A DNA stretch of 64,000 bases from NCBI RefSeq assembly GCF_014645195.1, contig NZ_BMLK01000023.1:1-64000 (forward strand), read 5' to 3'. The position numbers and the translations under genes were made by a program. This stretch comes from Novosphingobium indicum. Its GTDB lineage: Bacteria; Pseudomonadota; Alphaproteobacteria; Sphingomonadales; Sphingomonadaceae. Numbering within the stretch: position 1 is the stretch's first letter; the number at the start of each line of letters is the position of its first letter. Under the pieces are notes generated by a model. The model ran no database searches, was not told the origin of the DNA, and worked only from the letters and a program-made list of their open reading frames with translations. Shown here piece after piece: positions 1 to 8,495 of the stretch.

Positions 1-50
1 CCCACGAATGCGCCAACTACTTCAAATCATGCGGGTACGAACCAGAATGA
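1..50 (+). mobile_element. 3' end of an IS630-type transposase gene, cut by window edge
   Basis: Reading from base 3, the first 15 codons give HECANYFKSCGYEPE followed by TGA at 48-50. An ECxNYFxxxGY motif just before the stop codon is typical of the C-terminus of IS630/Tc1-like transposases. Only this tail lies in the window, so the catalytic DDE residues cannot be seen. The IS end should fall shortly after the stop, but no terminal repeat could be confirmed without the other end. Its position next to a truncated phaC suggests a rearranged locus. The call rests on 15 residues and is moderate. Confidence 0.55.
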
Positions 51-199
51 TCGAAAACCGCTCTAGACAAACCCGCCCCCTAAGAAGGCCGGGAGATGCT
101 ATGGGCGGCAGGCAGACGCGCAAGTCATTGCGATTCGAGGCTCACTTCATGCAGTGACACCGGATTGCCATGGCGGCGGGCCAGATTGCGGGAACGACG

Positions 200-1010
200 A
201 TGACTTCATCAGACCAACCCTTCACGCCTCCCGATCCGATCGATGGTGTTGCCGAAACGCTCGACCACATGGCGATGGCCGGCATTTCGCGGCTCACCGG
301 CGGTATATCCCCGGCGACGCTTGCGCTCTCCGCCATGGACTGGTGTATCCATGTCGCGGTGGCGCCGGGCAAGCAGCTCCAACTGGCCGAAAAGGCCTAT
401 CGCAAGAATGTCCGGCTGACCGATTACGCCACGCGCTGCGCCCGCGAAGACGAACCCTGCCCGGCAATCGAGCCACTGCCGCAGGACCACCGGTTCGACG
501 ATCCGGCATGGCGAGAAGCGCCTTACGGGCTGATCGCGCAGATGTTTCTGCTGACCCAGCAGTGGTGGCATGCGGCCACCACCGGGGTTCCGGGCGTCAG
601 CCGCCATCATCAGGACATCGTTTCGTTCATGGCCCGGCAGATGCTCGATGTGGCAGCGCCGAGCAATTTCATCGCCACCAATCCGGTCCTGCAGAAGCGC
701 CTGCTCGAAACCGGCGGGCTTTGCCTCGCCGATGGCTGGAAATACTTCATTGAGGATTTCGAACGGCAGGCCCGCGGCGAACCGCCGGTCGGCGCCGAGC
801 AATTCCCGGTCGGCGAAAAGGTCGCCACCACGCCCGGCAAGGTCGTCTATCGCAACGACCTGATCGAACTGATCCAGTACGAACCGACCACCGCGCAGGT
901 CCGGCCCGAGCCGGTGCTGATCGTGCCGGCGTGGATCATGAAGTATTACATCCTCGACCTTTCGCCGGAAAACTCGCTCGTGCGCTGGCTGACCGGTCAG
1001 GGCTTCAAGG
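200..1010 (+). pseudogene. phaC: truncated poly(3-hydroxyalkanoate) synthase (phaC), N-terminal half only
   Basis: The ATG at 200 starts about 270 codons of PHA synthase-like protein. Recognisable blocks are DDPAWREAPYGLIAQ, a TPGKVVYRNDLIELIQYEPTT stretch (roughly residues 212-232) and LIVPAWIMKYYILDLSPENS, all from the N-terminal and early core region of class I PhaC. Homology stops after the residues LTGQGF near 1009, where a full enzyme continues into the alpha/beta-hydrolase core with its lipase-like G-x-C-x-G box and the Asp/His catalytic residues. None of these is present. The frame stays open to 1585, but only as antisense of hutC. The product would lack the catalytic Cys and should be inactive, so I call it a gene remnant created by a rearrangement at about 1010. 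Confidence 0.85.
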
Positions 1011-1015
1011 CTGAC

Positions 1016-1729
1016 CTACCCGCTCGAGCGGCTGGCAGAACGCTGCCCGAAGCGTGCGACGAGGTCGTACTGATCGGCCCGGAAGTGTTGCCGCACGAAG
1101 GTGATACTATCCGGGCCGCGCCAGGTCCGCCGCTCGACCACGAGCGTTGCGACCCCGACTTCGACGTCCAGCCAGTCGGCAATGCTGCCGCTGGCCCCTT
1201 CCGCCGCGATCCGGGTCTCCGCTTCGTCCCAGGGAACGTGCCGCAGCAGCCAGGAGCCGGGCGCGAGGTGGTCGAAATCGACCCCGGCAATGTCCGGCAC
1301 CGCCGCGATGTCGACCAGCCGTTGTTCGAAAGCGAAGGGCACGTTGTCGGCCAGATGCAGGCCGTCCAGCGCCAGCACTTGTCCGCCTTCCGGGCCGAAG
1401 TGCGCGATGCCGGCCTCGCTCACTTCGCGGCGGATCAGACGATAACGATGCGCCTGCCCGCGCGCGGCCACTTCCTCGGCAAGGTCGTGAATGTCGAGAA
1501 CCATGGAATGCACGCGCGGCCGCGACACAAAGGAACCCGCCCGCTTGCGCCGTTCGATCAGCCCAGCATCGGCCAGCGCGGATAGCGCCTTGCTGACCGT
1601 CATGCGCGAACAGCCGAACTGCTGCATCAGTTCGGCTTCGGTGGGGAGGCGCTCGCCCGGGGCAAGGTCACCCGAGAGAATACGCGCCTCGACCTGGCTG
1701 CGGATGCGTTCGCCGAGCGGTCTGGTCAT
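1016..1729 (-). CDS. hutC: HutC, GntR-family repressor of histidine utilisation
   Basis: A 237-residue GntR/HutC regulator. An N-terminal winged helix (residues 1-70, with GERLPTEAELMQQFGCSRMT) binds DNA, and a UTRA effector domain fills the rest. HutC proteins repress hut genes and release DNA on binding urocanate. I chose the ATG at 1729 because it overlaps the hutF stop codon as ATGA and leaves the helix-turn-helix at the expected distance; an upstream in-frame extension is not conserved in type. It is the second gene of a hutF-hutC operon. Its stop codon at 1016-1018 lies only a few bases from the break in phaC, so the last residues (SASRSSG) may derive from the junction. Confidence 0.92.
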   Translation of the reverse strand: MTRPLGERIRSQVEARILSGDLAPGERLPTEAELMQQFGCSRMTVSKALSALADAGLIERRKRAGSFVSRPRVHSMVLDIHDLAEEVAARGQAHRYRLIRREVSEAGIAHFGPEGGQVLALDGLHLADNVPFAFEQRLVDIAAVPDIAGVDFDHLAPGSWLLRHVPWDEAETRIAAEGASGSIADWLDVEVGVATLVVERRTWRGPDSITFVRQHFRADQYDLVARFGQRSASRSSG

Positions 1730-3090
1730 GCCAGCAGCCCTTCCAGCGTCATGCGATACCTGGTCCTGATGGCATCGCGGTTCCGGTGCCGTCCGCCTTC
1801 GACCCATTTGATGCCCCGCCGCCAGACGCAGTCGATAGCGCCCTGCCCCGCCGCGAACAGCAAGCCGTCCAGCAGCGCGTCACCGCTGCGACCGATCAAT
1901 GAAGGATGATCGGCCTCGAGACTGACGATGTCCGCAGGCGAACCGAGGCCCAGCGGAGATGGCGCCGCGAGCGCCTGCTGTCCTCCGGCAAGCGCCCGCT
2001 CGAACAGCACCCTTCCCGCCGATCCTCCTTCCGATCCCGCAAGACAATTACGGCGGCGGTGGATCAGCCTCTGCCCGTATTCGAGCAAGCGCAGTTCCTC
2101 GGTCATGTCGATCCGCACATTGGAATCCGACCCGATCCCGAACCGCACGCCCTGCCCCAGCGCCTCGACGGCGGGAAACACGCCATCGCCAAGGTTCGCT
2201 TCGGTGATCGGGCACAGCCCTGCCACGGCCTTACTCCGGGCAATGGCAGCCAATTCGCTCCGGTCGACGTGGGTGGCATGAACGAGGCACCAGTCGGCGC
2301 CGACATCGGCATTGTCCATCAGCCATTGCACCGGGCGCGCACCGCTCCAGTCGCGGCAGTCGGCCACTTCGCGTTCCTGTTCGGCGATGTGGATGTGAAC
2401 CGGCCCCGCGGGTGCAACGGCCAGCACTTCCCGCAAGGAGGCAGGCGTCACCGCGCGCAACGAATGCGGGGCGACTCCCAGTCTCGCGTCATCCAGTCCC
2501 GCCAGAGCGGCGCGCGCGCCATCCAGCAGGCGCCCATAGCTTTCCGGATCGGTGACGAACCGTCGCTGCTGAGCCCCTGCCGTAATGCCGCCGAAGCCGC
2601 CCTGCGCATAGAAGACGGGCAGCATCGTCAGCGCCTGACCGGTGCTCGCGGCTGCGGCCGCCAGAGCCCCGGCCATGCGCGCCGGGTTGTCATAGGAGCC
2701 CCCATCAGGCGCATTGTGCAGATAGTGGAATTCGCCGACGCGGGTGAAGCCGGCCTCGAGCATTTCCATGTAGGCCAGCGCGGCAATCGCCTCGAACGTA
2801 TCAGGATCAAGGGCGTGGACAAAACGGTACATGGCCTCCCGCCACGTCCAGAAGCTGTCCTCGCCCTGCCCCCGATGCTCAGCCAGCCCCGCCATGCCGC
2901 GCTGGAAGGCGTGGCTGTGCAGGTTGGGCATACCGGGGAGACCGACGGCATGGCGCTCGTCCTCCGGCTGCGGCGGGGTGTCCATTGCCAATGCTGCCAC
3001 GAGACCATCGGCGACGGTCACGCGCGCATCGCGGCACCAGCCATCCGGTGTGAACAGCGAGGCGAAATGGAGTGTCGTTACCGTGCCCAT
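1726..3090 (-). CDS. hutF: formimidoylglutamate deiminase
   Basis: A 454-residue amidohydrolase that converts N-formimino-L-glutamate to N-formyl-L-glutamate plus ammonia, the fourth step of the five-step histidine pathway. The family metal motif is visible as NLHSHAFQRGMAG near residue 60, and the later HIAEQ and GIGSDSN segments supply further metal ligands. The ATG at 3090 follows an AAGGAAGGG ribosome-binding site; the longer upstream frame is not supported. It diverges from hutI across a 103-bp region holding the HutC operator candidate, and it overlaps hutC by four bases. Pairing with HutG shows that this organism uses formylglutamate rather than a one-step formiminoglutamase. Confidence 0.93.
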   Translation of the reverse strand: MGTVTTLHFASLFTPDGWCRDARVTVADGLVAALAMDTPPQPEDERHAVGLPGMPNLHSHAFQRGMAGLAEHRGQGEDSFWTWREAMYRFVHALDPDTFEAIAALAYMEMLEAGFTRVGEFHYLHNAPDGGSYDNPARMAGALAAAAASTGQALTMLPVFYAQGGFGGITAGAQQRRFVTDPESYGRLLDGARAALAGLDDARLGVAPHSLRAVTPASLREVLAVAPAGPVHIHIAEQEREVADCRDWSGARPVQWLMDNADVGADWCLVHATHVDRSELAAIARSKAVAGLCPITEANLGDGVFPAVEALGQGVRFGIGSDSNVRIDMTEELRLLEYGQRLIHRRRNCLAGSEGGSAGRVLFERALAGGQQALAAPSPLGLGSPADIVSLEADHPSLIGRSGDALLDGLLFAAGQGAIDCVWRRGIKWVEGGRHRNRDAIRTRYRMTLEGLLA

Positions 3091-3115
3091 CGAACCCTTC
3101 CTTGCTGGGCGGATG

Positions 3116-3131
3116 TAATGTCTATACATTA
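3116..3131. promoter_or_regulatory. candidate HutC operator
   Basis: TAATGT-ctat-ACATTA is an inverted repeat with perfect 6-bp arms in the hutF/hutI divergent promoter region. GntR/HutC proteins typically bind short palindromes with a TGT...ACA core, so this is the likely site at which HutC represses both arms. The assignment is inferred from position and symmetry. Confidence 0.75.
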
Positions 3132-3193
3132 ATGAGGCGCGCTGCCAAGAACGTGCCGGCGGCGAACAGGCCGGGAAGGGAGATTCGGCTGCG

Positions 3194-4402
3194 ATGCAAT
3201 GCGACAGGGCCTGGACCAACGCGCGCCTCGCGACGATGTGCGGGGACGGCGCAGATCGCCTGGGGCTGATCGACAACGGCGTTATCGCCAGTCTGGATGG
3301 CCGGATCGTCTATGCCGGACCGGCTGCCTCGGCCCCGAACTTCGCAAGGGCCGAAGTGCACGACTGTGAAGGCCGCTGGATCACGCCAGGCCTGATCGAC
3401 TGCCACACCCACCTGATCCACGCCGGCAACCGCGCGCATGAATTCGAACTGCGGCTGCAAGGCGCCAGCTATGAAGAAATCGCGCGCGCTGGCGGAGGCA
3501 TCGTTTCCACGGTCGCCGCCACACGCGCCGCGTCGGAGGACGATCTCGTCGCTGGCGCCCTCCCCCGCCTCGACGCGCTGATCGCCGAGGGCGTCACGAC
3601 CGTCGAAGTGAAATCGGGCTACGGCCTCTCGCTGGAAGCCGAACGGCGTATGCTACGCGCCGCCCGGCGCCTCGGGGAAGAGCGCGATGTTGGCGTGACG
3701 ACCACGTTCCTCGGCGCTCATGCCCTGCCCAAGGAATATGCCGGCAATGCCGATGGCTATATCGACGCGGTAGTGCAGGAGATGATCCCGGCGCTGGCGG
3801 GAGAAGGCCTTGCCGATGCGGTCGATGCCTTCTGCGAGTCCATCGGCTTCACCAACGCGCAGACCCGCCGCGTACTGGAAGCCGCGCGCAAGGCCGGTCT
3901 CCCGGTCAAGCTCCATGCAGAACAATTGTCCAATCAGCACGGCTCGGCCCTCGCGGCAGAATTCGGCGCGCTGTCCGCCGATCACCTCGAATGGCTCGAC
4001 GATGAGGGTGTCGCTGCGATGGCCCGCGCTGGTACCGTCGCCACGATACTGCCCGGCGCCTATTACTTCACTCGCGAAACCCGCCTGCCGCCGATTGCCG
4101 CCCTGCGCGAAGCCGGGGTACCGATGGCACTGGCGACAGACTGCAATCCAGGCACGTCCCCGCTCACTTCGCTGCTGCTCACGATGAACATGGGCGCCAC
4201 ACTGTTCCGGATGACGGTCGAGGAATGCCTGCTCGGCGTCACCCGCCATGCCGCGCAGGCGCTGGGAATGGATGGCGAGATCGGCACGCTGGAAGCGGGC
4301 AAGGCTTGCGATCTGGCCGTCTGGACCATCGAGAACCCTGCCGAGCTGGTCTACCGCATCGGCTTCAATCCCCTTCATACCCGCATTCGGAGAGGCCATT
4401 GA
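3194..4402 (+). CDS. hutI: imidazolonepropionase
   Basis: A 402-residue zinc/iron amidohydrolase that hydrolyses 4-imidazolone-5-propionate to formiminoglutamate. The metal-binding DCHTHLIHAGNR motif lies near residue 75, followed by the family-typical AGGGIVSTVAATR segment and by KSGYGL. Further hallmarks are KLHAEQLSN (metal ligand His) and ALATDCNPGTSP (Asp ligand). The ATG at 3194 is preceded by GGAAGGGAG and gives a normal family length. It is first in a tightly overlapped hutI-hutH-hutG-hutU operon; its TGA overlaps the hutH TTG start. Confidence 0.95.
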   Translation: MQCDRAWTNARLATMCGDGADRLGLIDNGVIASLDGRIVYAGPAASAPNFARAEVHDCEGRWITPGLIDCHTHLIHAGNRAHEFELRLQGASYEEIARAGGGIVSTVAATRAASEDDLVAGALPRLDALIAEGVTTVEVKSGYGLSLEAERRMLRAARRLGEERDVGVTTTFLGAHALPKEYAGNADGYIDAVVQEMIPALAGEGLADAVDAFCESIGFTNAQTRRVLEAARKAGLPVKLHAEQLSNQHGSALAAEFGALSADHLEWLDDEGVAAMARAGTVATILPGAYYFTRETRLPPIAALREAGVPMALATDCNPGTSPLTSLLLTMNMGATLFRMTVEECLLGVTRHAAQALGMDGEIGTLEAGKACDLAVWTIENPAELVYRIGFNPLHTRIRRGH

Positions 4403-5928
4403 GCACGATCACTCTCACCCCCGGCGACGTCTCGCTGAGCGACTGGCGCGCGATCTACCGCGGCGCCGAGGTGCGCCTGCACCCGGACGCCGCGCCCGGC
4501 ATTGCCCGCAGCGCGCAGGCGGTCGCCCGGATCATCGCGCATGGCGAACCGGTCTACGGCATCAACACCGGCTTCGGAAAACTCGCCAGCATCCGCATCG
4601 AGGATGCCGATCTTGCGACGCTCCAGCGCAACATTGTGCTCAGCCACGCTGCCGGCACCGGCGAACCGACGCCCGTTCCCGTTGCGCGCCTGATGATGGC
4701 GCTCAAGCTCGCCAGCCTCGCACAGGGCGCCTCCGGCATCGCCCCGGCCACCGCTGACCTGCTCGAAGCGATGCTGGTGAAGGGCATCACGCCGGTCATC
4801 CCCAGCCAGGGCTCGGTCGGCGCCAGCGGCGACCTTGCCCCGCTCGCGCACATGGCCGCTGCCATGATCGGTGTCGGCGATGTCTTCGTCGATGGGGCCC
4901 GGCTTCCGGCGGAAAAAGCCCTTGCGGACGCTGGGCTGGAGCCTGCCCGGCTCGGCCCGAAGGAAGGCCTCGCGCTGCTCAACGGCACCCAGTTCTCTTG
5001 CGCATGGGCTCTTGCCGGCCTGTTCGACACCGAACGGCTGCTGCAGACCGCCCTCGTCACCGGCGCACTCTCGACCGAGGCGGCCAAAGGCTCGGACGCG
5101 CCGTTCGACCCGCGCATTCATACCCTGCGCGGGCATCGCGGTCAGATCGACACCGCCCATGTCCTGCGCGAGTTGATGGCCGGTTCCGCCATCCGCGCCA
5201 GCCACATCGTCAACGACATCCGCGTGCAGGACCCGTATTGCCTGCGCTGCCAGCCGCAGGTCATGGGCGCCGCGCTCGACCTGCTGCGGCAAGCTGCAAC
5301 GACACTGGCCATCGAAGCAAACGGCGTTTCGGACAATCCGCTGATCTTCACGGAGACCGACGAAGCGCTATCCGGCGGCAATTTCCACGCCGAACCCGTA
5401 GCGTTCGCCGCCGACATGATCGCGCTGGCCGTGTGCGAGATCGGTTCACTGAGCGAGCGGCGCGTGGCGATGCTCGTCGATCCGGCGCTGTCCGGCCTGC
5501 CGGCGTTCCTCACCCCGGAACCCGGCCTCAATTCCGGCTTCATGATCCCGCAGGTGACGGCCGCCGCGCTCGTCTCGGAGAACAAGCAGCGGGCCTATCC
5601 GGCCTCGGTGGATTCGATCCCGACATCGGCCAATCAGGAAGACCACGTTTCGATGGCCGCGCATGGCGCCCGGCGCCTGACAGGTATGGTGCAGAATGCC
5701 ACCGCCGTCGTCGGCATCGAACTGCTGGCGGCGGCCCAAGGCTGCGATTTCCATGCCCCGCTCACCTCGAGCGATGCGCTCGAAGCGGTGCGCAGCCTCG
5801 TGCGCGAGGCCGTACCCGCACTCGGATCGGACCGGCATTTCCATCCCGACATGGAAGCGGCCAATGCCCTCGTGCGGTCGGGCGCCGTTACCGAGACGGC
5901 CGGGATGGACCTGCCGGCGCTGGCATGA
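4399..5928 (+). CDS. hutH: histidine ammonia-lyase (TTG start)
   Basis: A 509-residue histidase that removes ammonia from L-histidine to give urocanate. Ala142-Ser143-Gly144, within GSVGASGDLAPLAHM, form the autocatalytic MIO cofactor. NTGFGKL (residues 56-62) and the later EDHVSMA segment are also family hallmarks. I set the start at TTG 4399, four bases before the end of hutI (TTGA overlap) and just after an AGAGG ribosome-binding site. No ATG or GTG lies in a reasonable place, and upstream in-frame codons are antisense-like. The length agrees with the usual 505-515 residues. Confidence 0.94.
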   Translation: MSTITLTPGDVSLSDWRAIYRGAEVRLHPDAAPGIARSAQAVARIIAHGEPVYGINTGFGKLASIRIEDADLATLQRNIVLSHAAGTGEPTPVPVARLMMALKLASLAQGASGIAPATADLLEAMLVKGITPVIPSQGSVGASGDLAPLAHMAAAMIGVGDVFVDGARLPAEKALADAGLEPARLGPKEGLALLNGTQFSCAWALAGLFDTERLLQTALVTGALSTEAAKGSDAPFDPRIHTLRGHRGQIDTAHVLRELMAGSAIRASHIVNDIRVQDPYCLRCQPQVMGAALDLLRQAATTLAIEANGVSDNPLIFTETDEALSGGNFHAEPVAFAADMIALAVCEIGSLSERRVAMLVDPALSGLPAFLTPEPGLNSGFMIPQVTAAALVSENKQRAYPASVDSIPTSANQEDHVSMAAHGARRLTGMVQNATAVVGIELLAAAQGCDFHAPLTSSDALEAVRSLVREAVPALGSDRHFHPDMEAANALVRSGAVTETAGMDLPALA

Positions 5929-6734
5929 CCGACTGGATCGACATCCAGCGCGGGGACGCCCCGCTGATCGTGTGTTTCCCGCACGGCGGCTCGGCTATCC
6001 CGCAGGATCTCGAAGCGCGCCTCACCTCCCCTTGGCTGGCCCGCAAGGACGCCGACTGGCACATCGCCCAGCTCTATGCCTTCGTCCGCGAACGCGGTGC
6101 GACAACAGTCGCGACCTCGATTTCGCGCACGGTCGTGGACTGCAACCGCGATCCATCGGGCGCCTCGCTCTATCCGGGCCAGACGACCACGGGCCTGTGC
6201 CCGGTCGAGACCTTCGACGGCGAAGCGCTCTACTCTGCCGATCCCCCCGACGCTGCGGAGATCGGGCGCCGCCGCAAGGCCGGGTTCGATCCCTACCACG
6301 CCGCCATAGCAGCTGAGATCGAGCGCCTTCGCGCCGCGCATGAGCGCGTGGTCCTCTACGACGCCCACTCGATCCGCAGCCATGTGCCGCGCCTGTTCGA
6401 GGGCGAATTGCCGCAATTCAACATCGGCACCGATGGCGGGCGCACCTGCGATTCCGCCCTGCGCTATGCCGTCACGCATACCTGCATCCAAAGTGGCCTG
6501 TCGCACGTGGTCGACGGCCGGTTCCGTGGCGGCTGGACCACCCGCCACTATGGCACGCCGGAAAGCGGGATCCACGCCATCCAGATGGAACTGGCCATGC
6601 GCGGCTATCTCACCGAACCCGACGCGCCCTCGCCCGAGAACTGGCCCGCCCCTCTCGCCGAGGCGCCCGTTGTTCTGCCCCCCCTGCACCGCGTCATCGA
6701 CGCATGTCTCGACTTCGCGAAAGGCCGATCATGA
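5925..6734 (+). CDS. hutG: N-formylglutamate deformylase
   Basis: A 269-residue N-formylglutamate amidohydrolase that releases formate and L-glutamate, the last step of the pathway. FPHGGSAIP near residue 20 matches the metal-binding start of the family. The DAHSIRSHVPRLFEG segment and NIGTDGGRTC follow as expected. Its ATG overlaps the hutH stop (ATGA) and its own stop overlaps hutU in the same way, indicating translational coupling. Together with HutF it defines the five-step route. Confidence 0.93.
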   Translation: MTDWIDIQRGDAPLIVCFPHGGSAIPQDLEARLTSPWLARKDADWHIAQLYAFVRERGATTVATSISRTVVDCNRDPSGASLYPGQTTTGLCPVETFDGEALYSADPPDAAEIGRRRKAGFDPYHAAIAAEIERLRAAHERVVLYDAHSIRSHVPRLFEGELPQFNIGTDGGRTCDSALRYAVTHTCIQSGLSHVVDGRFRGGWTTRHYGTPESGIHAIQMELAMRGYLTEPDAPSPENWPAPLAEAPVVLPPLHRVIDACLDFAKGRS

Positions 6735-8395
6735 CCCGCCTCGACAATTCGCGCCGGATCGTTCCGGCAACCGGCACCGCGCGCACCGCCCGAAGCTGGC
6801 TGACCGAAGCCCCGCTGCGCATGCTGATGAACAACCTGCACCCGGACGTCGCCGAGCGCCCCGAGGAACTCGTGGTCTACGGCGGCATCGGCCGCGCCGC
6901 GCGCGACTGGGAGAGCTACGACCGGATCGTCGAGACGCTGCGCCGGCTTGGAGACGACGAAACGCTGCTGATCCAGTCGGGAAAGCCGGTCGGGGTGTTC
7001 CGCACCCATGCCGATGCGCCGCGCGTGTTGCTCGCCAACTCCAACCTCGTGCCCAGGTGGGCAACCTGGGAGCATTTCCAAGAACTCGATCGCAAGGGGC
7101 TGGCGATGTACGGCCAGATGACCGCGGGATCGTGGATCTACATCGGCAGCCAGGGCATCGTTCAGGGGACTTACGAGACTTTCGCCGAGATGGGGCGCCA
7201 GCACTATGACGCCGACCTGCAAGGCCGCTGGCTGCTCACGGCCGGGCTTGGCGGCATGGGCGGTGCGCAGCCGCTGGCGGCGGTCATGGCCGGCGCCTCG
7301 TGCCTTGCCGTGGAATGCCAGGAAAGCCGCATCGAGATGCGCCTGCGTACCGGGTACCTAGACCACCGCGCCGATACCATCGAAGAGGCCGTGGCCCTGA
7401 TCGACAAGGCCAAGAACGAAGGCAGGGCCGTCTCGGTCGGCCTGCTCGGCAATGCGGCGGAAATCCTGCCCGAGATGTACGCCCGCGGCATTCGGCCGAA
7501 CCTGCTGACCGATCAGACCTCGGCGCACGATCCGGTCAACGGCTACCTGCCTGCCGGGTGGAGCGTGGCCGAATGGCTGGAACGCCGCGAGCGGGAACCC
7601 GATGCCGTTGCCAAGGCGGCCAAGGCCTCGATGGCAATTCATGTGCGCGCCATGCTCGACTTTCAGGCCGCAGGGGTGCCGACCGTCGATTACGGCAACA
7701 ACATCCGTCAGATGGCCAAGGACGAAGGGGTGGAGAACGCCTTCGACTTCCCCGGCTTCGTGCCCGCCTATATCCGCCCGCTGTTCTGCCGCGGCATCGG
7801 CCCGTTCCGCTGGACGGCACTTTCCGGAGATCCGGAGGACATCTACAAGACCGACGCCAAGGTGAAGGAACTGATGCCCGATGACGCGCACCTGCACCGC
7901 TGGCTCGACATGGCACGCGAGCGCATCCACTTTCAGGGCCTGCCTGCACGCATCTGCTGGGTCGGGCTCGGCGACCGCCACCGGCTCGGCCTCGCCTTCA
8001 ATGAAATGGTCGCCAGCGGCGAGTTGAAGGCACCGATGGTGATCGGGCGCGACCATCTCGATTCCGGCTCGGTCGCCAGTCCCAATCGCGAGACCGAAGC
8101 GATGCGCGACGGCTCCGATTCGGTGTCGGACTGGCCGCTGCTCAATGCCTTGCTCAACACCGCCAGCGGCGCGACATGGGTCTCGCTGCACCACGGCGGC
8201 GGCGTGGGCATGGGCTATTCGCAGCATGCGGGGATGGTGATCGTCGCCGACGGCACCGAAGCGGCTGCGAGGCGTCTGGAACGGGTACTTTGGAACGATC
8301 CGGCGACGGGCGTGATGCGCCATGCCGATGCTGGCTACGACATAGCGCTCGATTGCGCCCGCGAGAAGGGGCTGGATCTGCCGGGCATCCTGTAA
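6731..8395 (+). CDS. hutU: urocanate hydratase
   Basis: A 554-residue NAD-dependent urocanase that converts urocanate to imidazolone propionate. The dinucleotide-binding GLGGMGGAQPLAAVMAG segment lies near residues 176-192, and the conserved catalytic-region cysteine is Cys409 within GLPARICWVGLGDRHR. MNNLHPDVAERPEELVVYGG at the N-terminus is strongly conserved. The ATG at 6731 overlaps the hutG stop. It is the last gene of the hut operon, followed by 83 bp without a gene before the LexA box. Confidence 0.96.
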   Translation: MTRLDNSRRIVPATGTARTARSWLTEAPLRMLMNNLHPDVAERPEELVVYGGIGRAARDWESYDRIVETLRRLGDDETLLIQSGKPVGVFRTHADAPRVLLANSNLVPRWATWEHFQELDRKGLAMYGQMTAGSWIYIGSQGIVQGTYETFAEMGRQHYDADLQGRWLLTAGLGGMGGAQPLAAVMAGASCLAVECQESRIEMRLRTGYLDHRADTIEEAVALIDKAKNEGRAVSVGLLGNAAEILPEMYARGIRPNLLTDQTSAHDPVNGYLPAGWSVAEWLERREREPDAVAKAAKASMAIHVRAMLDFQAAGVPTVDYGNNIRQMAKDEGVENAFDFPGFVPAYIRPLFCRGIGPFRWTALSGDPEDIYKTDAKVKELMPDDAHLHRWLDMARERIHFQGLPARICWVGLGDRHRLGLAFNEMVASGELKAPMVIGRDHLDSGSVASPNRETEAMRDGSDSVSDWPLLNALLNTASGATWVSLHHGGGVGMGYSQHAGMVIVADGTEAAARRLERVLWNDPATGVMRHADAGYDIALDCAREKGLDLPGIL

Positions 8396-8478
8396 ACCGC
8401 GATCGGTTGCGGGATCGGGACAGCAATAGCCTGCGATCGACGGCTGCCCGCGATTGGATATTGCCCTTCCGATGATAA

Positions 8479-8493
8479 GAACATAATAAGAAC
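8479..8493. promoter_or_regulatory. LexA (SOS) box, GAAC-N7-GAAC
   Basis: The sequence GAACataataaGAAC matches exactly the alphaproteobacterial LexA operator (GTTC-N7-GTTC on the other strand). It ends two bases before the ATG of the radical-SAM gene at 8496, so bound LexA would block transcription into the two-gene cassette. No strong Shine-Dalgarno sequence is present here. Confidence 0.8.
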
Positions 8494-8495
8494 CA

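Noticed and set aside
200..1585. Reading phaC as a single 461-codon gene through to 1585
   Set aside because: Homology ends near 1010; the rest is antisense of hutC, with no PHA synthase catalytic motifs.
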